A stretch of DNA of 64,000 nt from an uncultured Dyadobacter sp. Its GTDB lineage: Bacteria; Bacteroidota; Bacteroidia; Cytophagales; Spirosomataceae. Both the position numbers and the translations under genes were made by a program. A model generated the notes under the pieces. It had not been told where the DNA came from, searched no databases, and worked only from the letters and a program-made list of their open reading frames with translations. Location: NCBI RefSeq assembly GCF_946482605.1, contig NZ_CAMLSE010000014.1, positions 124,001-188,000 on the forward strand, given 5' to 3'. Below are positions 58,496-64,000 of the stretch, one piece after another. Numbering within the stretch: position 1 is the first letter of the stretch; every line of letters starts with the position of its first letter.

Positions 58496-58723
58496 TGCCT
58501 CGTCGGTACTATGTGGATTTTCGGGAATGATGGTGGCGGAAAGGTTTAGAAGCCTGCAATTTCTGAAAATTGGGATAAAGTCGGCGCTGTACCGGTGCTA
58601 AATGTTTTCGCCCCGCATAATACGCACAACCTTACACCCATTTTTAACACTTTTTAAGACAACAGAATCAACATGTAACCGTTGTTGAAATATGTCGTAC
58701 AAAAACCAAACAAACCTTTCGAA

Positions 58724-59317
58724 ATGAGAACATTACTTGTACTTGCGCTGCTCGTTCTGGCGGGCACTGGCATCAGTTTCGGACAATCGGACGACCAGAA
58801 GGTCGGCTATGTCGATCAGCAGCACATTCTTCAGAATATGCCTGAGTTCAAAAAACTCAATGAGGAGATTGTCGTGAAAAGCGAACAATATGACAAGATC
58901 CTGAAAGGTAAGTACGACGAATTCAAAACCAAATCGGAAGCATTCGACAAACTGGTGGCCAGCAAGGCCGATCAGGCCATTTTACGTGACAAAGCGATGG
59001 AGCTGGAAAATCTCAAAAAATCGTATGAGGACTTTCAGGCCAACTCGATGGCGCAGCTCCGCGACTACTATTCCAAGAAATTCGAACCGATAAAACAAAA
59101 GGTGAACGAGGCGATTATTTTTGCAGGTCGGCAAAAAGGGTATGCATTCCTGCTTCGGATGGACCTTAATCCGGACGGCGGCGATCTCTGGCCGGTGGTG
59201 CTCTTCGCACGTGACTCCACATCCAACCTCACTTCGGACATCATGAAGAACCTGGGCATTAACGGTGCCGCAGCTTCAACGAGGAAGATAGGGATTCCGC
59301 AGGTTTTGAAGCGGTGA
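58724..59317 (+). CDS. OmpH/Skp-family periplasmic chaperone
   Basis: 197 residues from the ATG at 58724, which begins the signal peptide RTLLVLALLVLAGTGISFGQ; a reading from 58682 is less likely. The mature start KVGYVDQQHILQNMPEFKKL is the OmpH signature. A long coiled coil (about 45-115, rich in Lys/Glu) forms the Skp tentacle, and the C-terminal FEPIKQKVNEAIIFAGRQKG completes the oligomerisation body. The C-terminal tail after about 150 is longer than in Skp itself. It holds unfolded outer-membrane proteins in the periplasm. Confidence 0.88.
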   Translation: MRTLLVLALLVLAGTGISFGQSDDQKVGYVDQQHILQNMPEFKKLNEEIVVKSEQYDKILKGKYDEFKTKSEAFDKLVASKADQAILRDKAMELENLKKSYEDFQANSMAQLRDYYSKKFEPIKQKVNEAIIFAGRQKGYAFLLRMDLNPDGGDLWPVVLFARDSTSNLTSDIMKNLGINGAAASTRKIGIPQVLKR

Positions 59318-59406
59318 CCCCATGCACCCGCATTCGATCCAGCCACACCCGTCCACGCCTACCCCGTCTGCCGGCGTCTGCCCCATCCGCCCGAGTCCGC
59401 CCGCGT

Positions 59407-59426
59407 CCGTCGGTTGAAACCGACGG
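59407..59426. repeat. short hairpin CCGTCGGTT-GA-AACCGACGG in a C-rich gap
   Basis: Perfect 9-bp stem with a 2-nt loop, within a low-complexity stretch of CCGTCTGCC/CCGCCCGCG-type sequence after the OmpH gene. It has no T run. Confidence 0.6.
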
Positions 59427-59465
59427 TTGGGGGTGGATGCTGGATTGTTTGTAGTTCGGTTTGCG

Positions 59466-59491
59466 AGCCTTCCGATTCGGGAGGCTTTTTT
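59466..59491 (+). terminator. intrinsic terminator before the toxin-antitoxin pair
   Basis: Stem AGCCTTCCG / CGGGAGGCT (9 bp, one G-T pair) with loop ATT, followed by six T residues. It ends transcription from the OmpH gene. Confidence 0.85.
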
Positions 59492-59540
59492 ATTGTTTAG
59501 AAATTATTTAAAGTTGAAATTTTATCAAAAAATACATATT

Positions 59541-59563
59541 TTTACAACTATAAAATTTACAAC
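59541..59563 (+). promoter_or_regulatory. direct repeats upstream of the toxin gene
   Basis: TTTACAAC at 59541-59548 and 59556-59563, 15 nt apart, with a degenerate third copy (TTACACCAC) from 59566. They lie 16 nt before the toxin ATG in an A/T-rich leader and could bind the helix-turn-helix of the antitoxin for autoregulation. Confidence 0.35.
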
Positions 59564-59578
59564 ACTTACACCACACTG

Positions 59579-59938
59579 ATGTCGACCAGATCCGAAGCTA
59601 AACGCTTTCTTGATGATTTTTTTGTTAAGTACCGCACTTTCGATATCGTATTTATGGAGCGGGTTCATCCTAAAAACGTTCAGACCTTGCTGGTCCTCGA
59701 AATTTCCCCAAGCCAGCGTCGGCAGGTTATCGAAGCGATCTCAGTCGACGATTACATAAGCGGGCCTCTTCCTGATACACTTTATCACATCAGCGACATG
59801 TGGGTGTTTGGGAAGACTGTAAAAAAGCGTGAGATATACATTAAAATATCATTGGGCAGGCCTGGGAGCCAGGTTATTTGCATTTCATTTCATATCGCAG
59901 AGCGGCTCCTGCACTATCCTTTTAAATCAATTATATGA
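59579..59938 (+). CDS. MqsR-like toxin (PanT) of a Panacea-type toxin-antitoxin pair
   Basis: 119 residues, soluble. The C-terminal half, DMWVFGKTVKKREIYIKIS then VICISFHIAE, follows the strand pattern of the MqsR mRNA interferase family (W-x-x-Y-I-K-x...V-x-x-S-F). The N-terminal helix (EAKRFLDDFFVKYRTF) and the YISGPLPDTL segment also fit. Its stop overlaps the antitoxin ATG by 4 nt (ATGA at 59935-59938). Toxin-first order is the MqsRA arrangement. The toxin presumably cleaves mRNA under stress; catalytic residues are not proven from sequence. The region is A/T-richer than its surroundings, consistent with transfer. Confidence 0.75.
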   Translation: MSTRSEAKRFLDDFFVKYRTFDIVFMERVHPKNVQTLLVLEISPSQRRQVIEAISVDDYISGPLPDTLYHISDMWVFGKTVKKREIYIKISLGRPGSQVICISFHIAERLLHYPFKSII

Positions 59939-60921
59939 AAAGCCCGGTTACAGGAAAAGAAATGCAGGTACGGCACGAGATTACGAGCCTGACATTCAGA
60001 AAGGAGGAATTTGAGGTTGTTACCCACTACTACGAATGCGCGGATTCGGGAGACCGTTTTACCGACGATAGTCTCGACGAGTTGAGCACAGTACAGGTTC
60101 ACAACCAGTATCGGGAAAAGTATGGGATTCCATTCCCCGACGAAATCCGGCAGATCAGAGCTCGTTATGGCGTATCAGCGAGCAAGATGTCTGAAATTCT
60201 CGGGTTGGGAGCAAATTCTTACCGGCTGTACGAGACCGGCGAGGTTCCGTCGGTAGCCATTGGCAGGCTGATTATCTCGATCAGAAATCCAGAGGCATTC
60301 GGCCAGCAGATAGCCGCGAGTGCTCATCTTCTTTCACCAAAGGAAGTCCAAAAGTTTACGCAGGCAACACAAGACCCGGAATTGAAGCTCATACCCCAAA
60401 GAGCATTCCCTTCGGGCATGAATGGATACCGCCAACCGGACTTTGACAAAATTGCGGGGATCATCGCATTCTTTTACCTATATAAACAAGTACCGCTTTT
60501 CAAGACCAGGCTAAACAAGCTTCTGTTCTATACCGACTTCAATGCCTATCGTCTGACTGGCTTTTCCATCACCGGACTGGAATACAGGGCCATCCAGTTT
60601 GGGCCTGTGCCTGCGCAATTTCAGAAAATGTATGTAAATCTGTCAGAACAGGGGCAAGTTAATATCGAGGAGCAGTATTTTGGAAATGGTGCTTACGGGG
60701 ACGAAATCATGCCCGCTCTGCCGTTCAACGAGGCTCTGTTTTCCAATCAGGATATGAAAGTGCTGGAATTTGTAGCTGGCCGCTACGGAAATCTTGGCAC
60801 TGACGACATCGTATCATGCAGCCACCAGGAAATTGCATGGCTACAAAATATCGATGCAAAAGCACTTATCCACTACAGGTATGCCTTTGAGTTGAAAAAC
60901 GCAATACCCTACACTTCCTGA
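59935..60921 (+). CDS. antitoxin with MqsA-like N-terminus, HTH and Panacea (DUF4065) domain
   Basis: 328 residues. Residues 1-60 align with the MqsA zinc ribbon in layout (SPVTGKEM...YYECADSGDRF), but three of the four Cys ligands are missing. An Xre-type HTH follows at about 80-125 (IRARYGVSASKMSEILGLGA, NSYRLYETGEVPSVAIGRLI). The C-terminal part from about 165 is the Panacea/SocA domain (DKIAGIIAFFYLYKQVPLF, KTRLNKLLFYTDFNAYRLTG, YRAIQFGPVPAQFQKMYVN), known from PanAT systems as a domain that neutralises diverse toxins. It should bind the toxin and the promoter repeats at 59541-59563. Confidence 0.88.
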   Translation: MKSPVTGKEMQVRHEITSLTFRKEEFEVVTHYYECADSGDRFTDDSLDELSTVQVHNQYREKYGIPFPDEIRQIRARYGVSASKMSEILGLGANSYRLYETGEVPSVAIGRLIISIRNPEAFGQQIAASAHLLSPKEVQKFTQATQDPELKLIPQRAFPSGMNGYRQPDFDKIAGIIAFFYLYKQVPLFKTRLNKLLFYTDFNAYRLTGFSITGLEYRAIQFGPVPAQFQKMYVNLSEQGQVNIEEQYFGNGAYGDEIMPALPFNEALFSNQDMKVLEFVAGRYGNLGTDDIVSCSHQEIAWLQNIDAKALIHYRYAFELKNAIPYTS

Positions 60922-61002
60922 CGAAAGTCATGTTTTGGATAGCACCCGGGTCATCCCTCCCGCTGGCCTTTTGCTTCAATTTTGGCAAAAGGTTAAGCGA
61001 CT

Positions 61003-63450
61003 ATGACCATGCGCATTATTACGGCCCCGGAGGCCACTCCCGATACCCGACACGTTTGCTACCATTGCGGTGAAGATTGCCTCGATGAAATACACCAGGC
61101 CGACCAGCATGAATTCTGCTGTGAGGGCTGCGTGACAGTTTATGACCTCCTGAAAGAAAGCGACCTGTGCCAATACTACACCATCGAAGGTGCACAGGGC
61201 ATTTCTCCCGATCCGTCGTTCTACAAGGGGAAGTATGATCACCTCGACCTGCCGGAAGTTCAGGAAAAGATGATCGAATTTACGGATGGCCAACTCACCG
61301 CGGTGTACTGGCACGTTCCGAAAATGCATTGCAGCTCCTGCATCTGGCTGCTCGAACACCTCTACCGGCTCAATCCGGCAGTAAGGAGTTCGGTGGTTAA
61401 TTTTCCCGAAAAGAAGGTCAGGATTACTTTCGATACGCAAAAGCTGCGCCTGAGCGATCTGGCCGCATTGCTGACGCGTATCGGTTACGAGCCTTACCTG
61501 AGCATGGAAGACCTCTCGGGCAGCAAGGTTAAGAAATGGAACCGCACCCGGTTGTATAAGATAGGCATTGCAGGCTTTGCATTCGGAAACATCATGATGC
61601 TCAGCTTTCCCGAATACTTCCACCTCGGCCAAAACACTTCCGACCAAAACCTGCGCACCTTGTTCGGCATCCTGAACCTCGGGCTGAGCTTGCCGGTATT
61701 GTTCTATTGCGCTGCGGATTTCTACAAATCGGCCTGGGCGGCACTCAAAGGACGGTACCTGAACATCGACGCACCCATTGCCCTTGCATTATCCTGCGTT
61801 TTCCTGATCAGCATTTACCAACTGGCCACACAAAGCGGCCCGGGCTACCTCGACTCCTTTGCCGGGGCCGTGTTCTTCATGCTGGTGGGACGTTATTTTC
61901 AAGACAAAACCTACGCGGGTGTTTCGTTCGATCGTGATTATAAATCATATTTCCCGATCGCAATTTCAGTGCTCGAAGGCGGCCGGGAAATGCGAAAACC
62001 CATTACAAACCTGCGCTCCGGCGATCGCATGCTGGTACGTAACGAAGAACTGATCCCCGCCGACGCTGTTTTGCAAAGCCCCGCGGCCATGATCGATTAC
62101 AGCTTCGTTTCCGGCGAATCACAGCCGGTCGAGCGAAAAAAGGGCGATACCATTTATGCAGGCGGCAAACAAAAGGGTACTGCCATCGAACTCGAAGTAC
62201 TTCGCGAAGTTTCCCAGAGCTACCTGACCCAGCTTTGGAACAACCAGGCCTTTACCCGCAACAAGGAAGATGCCAACCGTACCCTAGCAGCCCGTATCAA
62301 CAGGTACTTCTCCCTCGTTGTCCTCGGCATCGCTATCGTGACATTCCTGGTTTGGTTTATTGTGTTTAAAAATCCGGAAACCGCTTTCCTCGCATTCACC
62401 ACCACCCTTTTGGTGGCCTGCCCGTGCGCATTGCTGCTTTCGTCGACATTCACGAACGGAAACCTGCTCAGCGTTTTCAGTCGCAACCGTTTCTATCCGA
62501 AAAATGCGGAGAGCATTGAAAGGCTGGCCCAAATCGACACGGTGGTTTTTGACAAGACAGGAACCATTACCCTGCCCGACGACGCGGACATTGACTTCAC
62601 AGGCCAACCAGCCGCCGATCAAGAACTGGTGATCATTAAAACGATCGTCAGCCAGTCGTCACATCCGTTAAGCCGGCTTATTGCCGCGCATTTGGCACAT
62701 ATTCCCGCAAGCCGACGCGCCCTCACCGGGTTTTCCGAAACCAGCGGAAAAGGAATGCTTGCATACTGGGGGAGCCGGGAAATCAGGATAGGCTCGGCGG
62801 AATGGGTAGGTGGTGTGCCGGCCGATCAGCCGGTGCAGTCGAGTCAGGTGTTTGTGGCGATGGACGGCATCATCAAAGGTCATTTCACAGTTCGCAGCAA
62901 ATACCGGCCAGAATTGCAGGAAACGCTGAAAGCACTTCGCGCGGCAGGTATCCAGACTTTCCTGCTCTCGGGCGATAAACCGACGGACAAGGAAATCCTG
63001 ACACCTCTGTTCGGTCATGAGTCGCTGTTACTATTCAATCAAAAGCCTCAGCAAAAACTGGATTTTGTTCAAAAACTGCAACAACAGGGCCGTCGCGTGC
63101 TGATGGTTGGTGACGGCCTGAACGATGCGGGAGCTTTAAGGCAAAGTGAGGTAGGCCTGGCGGTGTCCGACGATATCAATAATTTCTCACCATCCTGTGA
63201 CGCGATCGTCGAAGGCAGCCAGTTGGGCAAACTACCGGGCTACATGCATCTGGCACGCAGCGGTCAGCGCATTATCCGGCAAAGCTTTGCGATCTCGCTG
63301 ATTTACAACATCGCGGGCCTGTCATTCGCCGTCGCAGGGAAGTTGTCACCCGTGATCGCCGCAATCCTGATGCCGCTCAGCTCCATTACCATTGTGGCAT
63401 TCACAACGGCTGCAAGCAACCTGGCTGCCCGGAGGTGGCTCAAATCCTGA
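61003..63450 (+). CDS. ccoI: copper-transporting P-type ATPase for cbb3 oxidase assembly
   Basis: 815 residues. N-terminal Cys-rich region CYHCGEDC (19-26) and FCCEGC (38-43), then an HMA domain with MHCSSC (Cys110, Cys113). Eight transmembrane helices surround the ion motif CPCAL, phosphorylation motif DKTGTIT, actuator SGES and the hinge GDGLNDAGAL. The Cys-rich start and the direct neighbour ccoS mark it as CcoI/FixI, which exports copper to the periplasm for the binuclear centre of cbb3 cytochrome oxidase. The start ATG at 61003 has a second Met two codons later, so the exact start may be 61009. Confidence 0.95.
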   Translation: MTMRIITAPEATPDTRHVCYHCGEDCLDEIHQADQHEFCCEGCVTVYDLLKESDLCQYYTIEGAQGISPDPSFYKGKYDHLDLPEVQEKMIEFTDGQLTAVYWHVPKMHCSSCIWLLEHLYRLNPAVRSSVVNFPEKKVRITFDTQKLRLSDLAALLTRIGYEPYLSMEDLSGSKVKKWNRTRLYKIGIAGFAFGNIMMLSFPEYFHLGQNTSDQNLRTLFGILNLGLSLPVLFYCAADFYKSAWAALKGRYLNIDAPIALALSCVFLISIYQLATQSGPGYLDSFAGAVFFMLVGRYFQDKTYAGVSFDRDYKSYFPIAISVLEGGREMRKPITNLRSGDRMLVRNEELIPADAVLQSPAAMIDYSFVSGESQPVERKKGDTIYAGGKQKGTAIELEVLREVSQSYLTQLWNNQAFTRNKEDANRTLAARINRYFSLVVLGIAIVTFLVWFIVFKNPETAFLAFTTTLLVACPCALLLSSTFTNGNLLSVFSRNRFYPKNAESIERLAQIDTVVFDKTGTITLPDDADIDFTGQPAADQELVIIKTIVSQSSHPLSRLIAAHLAHIPASRRALTGFSETSGKGMLAYWGSREIRIGSAEWVGGVPADQPVQSSQVFVAMDGIIKGHFTVRSKYRPELQETLKALRAAGIQTFLLSGDKPTDKEILTPLFGHESLLLFNQKPQQKLDFVQKLQQQGRRVLMVGDGLNDAGALRQSEVGLAVSDDINNFSPSCDAIVEGSQLGKLPGYMHLARSGQRIIRQSFAISLIYNIAGLSFAVAGKLSPVIAAILMPLSSITIVAFTTAASNLAARRWLKS

Positions 63451-63544
63451 CCAATGTCATAATCCGGCAACATGTTTTGTCATCTTTTGCCAATCGTCCC
63501 GCCGGTAGTTTTGAATCATCAAATCAACTAATTCTTTTCTCATC

Positions 63545-63694
63545 ATGAGCGCATTGTATCTCCTGATCATCGCCAGCCTGCTGGTAGCACTGGGCTTTCT
63601 GGGCGCATTCATCTGGTCGGTCCGAAAGGGTCATTACGACGACGATTACACGCCTTCCGTGCGCATTCTGCTGGATGACTCCGAAAAGAAATAA
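63545..63694 (+). CDS. ccoS: cbb3-type cytochrome oxidase assembly protein CcoS
   Basis: 49 residues, ATG at 63545, TAA at 63692-63694. One transmembrane helix (about 3-25: ALYLLIIASLLVALGFLGAF), then WSVRKGHYDDDYTPSVRILL, the conserved CcoS tail with its acidic cluster. It helps insert cofactors into cbb3 oxidase and always neighbours ccoI. It lies 94 nt after ccoI and 52 nt before ccoN, in the usual order. Confidence 0.93.
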   Translation: MSALYLLIIASLLVALGFLGAFIWSVRKGHYDDDYTPSVRILLDDSEKK

Positions 63695-63746
63695 ACTCCT
63701 GAAACCCACCACCTGAACTGATTTTTACCATTTATCTCCATTAATT

Positions 63747-64000
63747 ATGTCAAACGTTCCACATCCGGACCTTCCTGCCGTTGAGTTGGATGAATTTCAA
63801 TATGACAACAGGATAGTCCGGGATTTTGCCATCGCCACCATCCTGTTCGGGCTGATCGGTATGCTCGTTGGGCTGCTGGCTGCCATGCAGCTGGTTTTCC
63901 CCGATCTGAACATGGACTTGCCTTTCCTGACCTTCAGCCGGATAAGACCACTGCACACCAACGCGGTGATCTTCGCATTTGTCGGAAACGGCTTTTTCAC
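63747..64000 (+). CDS. ccoN: cbb3-type cytochrome c oxidase subunit I, N-terminal part
   Basis: The first 84 codons of a gene cut off by the window end. After a short cytoplasmic start (DEFQYDNRIVRDFAIATILF) comes the first transmembrane helix (about 29-50) and then FSRIRPLHTNAVIFAFVGNG, where the His is the low-spin haem b ligand of CcoN. In many Bacteroidota ccoN is fused to ccoO; the fusion cannot be judged here. It is the catalytic subunit of the high-affinity terminal oxidase. Confidence 0.93.
   Translation, partial: MSNVPHPDLPAVELDEFQYDNRIVRDFAIATILFGLIGMLVGLLAAMQLVFPDLNMDLPFLTFSRIRPLHTNAVIFAFVGNGFF

Noticed and set aside
1..64000. Mobile elements, tRNA, rRNA or prophage
   Set aside because: No transposase, integrase, phage structural gene, cloverleaf-like sequence or rRNA segment was recognised; a dedicated scan was not possible.

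Overview
The window looks like chromosome from a Bacteroidota species of the Cytophagales type; Dyadobacter or a close relative is my inference. Evidence: a SusC/SusD pair with an ECF sigma and FecR, a T9SS C-terminal sorting domain, GLPGLI and DUF4374 proteins, several TonB-dependent receptors, TAnnTTTG promoter elements, absence of strong Shine-Dalgarno sites, moderately high GC, and a cbb3 oxidase locus in ccoI-ccoS-ccoN order. No transposase, integrase, tRNA, rRNA or CRISPR array was seen.

Layout. 1-2744: the start of a lipoprotein dehydrogenase of the PVC-type family behind a GH95 fucosidase. 2994-3648: a small two-gene cassette (small ORF plus a DUF6169-like protein) whose paralogue lies at 40397-41060. 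3783-5431: an ECF42-type sigma factor with its DGPF/YciI partner. 5595-11808: DUF748 protein, low-affinity iron permease-like protein, an FG-GAP protein overlapping a cupredoxin/beta-propeller protein, and a DUF1801 protein. 11976-14999: exported collagen-like protein, T9SS cargo and a TlpA thioredoxin. 15031-22716: a histidine kinase/response regulator pair, a GT-C-like membrane protein, and a GLPGLI plus outer-membrane barrel operon. Nearly identical operators precede the kinase and the GLPGLI gene. 23247-29377: an AraC regulator divergent from a XusABC-like siderophore uptake operon. 29437-33657: a TonB receptor and a PepSY protein behind a cobalamin riboswitch that carries a repeat insertion. 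33770-37826: a ModE-type regulator, a ModE-like operator, a TonB receptor, a di-haem peroxidase and a molybdopterin-fold protein. 37860-40223: a phosphodiesterase and a propeller protein. 41129-58495: a carbohydrate-use locus with ECF sigma, FecR, SusC, SusD, sugar dehydrogenase/cytochrome c, Gfo/Idh/MocA oxidoreductase, AGE epimerase, sugar MFS transporter and ROK regulator, all on the minus strand, with a glycosidase on the facing strand. 58724-60921: a Skp/OmpH protein and a PanTA-like toxin-antitoxin pair. 61003-64000: ccoI, ccoS and the start of ccoN.

Most notable: (1) a ModE-type operator placed over the start of a TonB receptor transcript, suggesting molybdenum-controlled outer-membrane uptake; (2) two paralogous cassettes with the same 35-nt out-of-frame overlap; (3) a GAATGA foldback repeat family at three loci, one copy inside a variable arm of the B12 riboswitch; (4) paired operators predicting the regulon of the two-component system.
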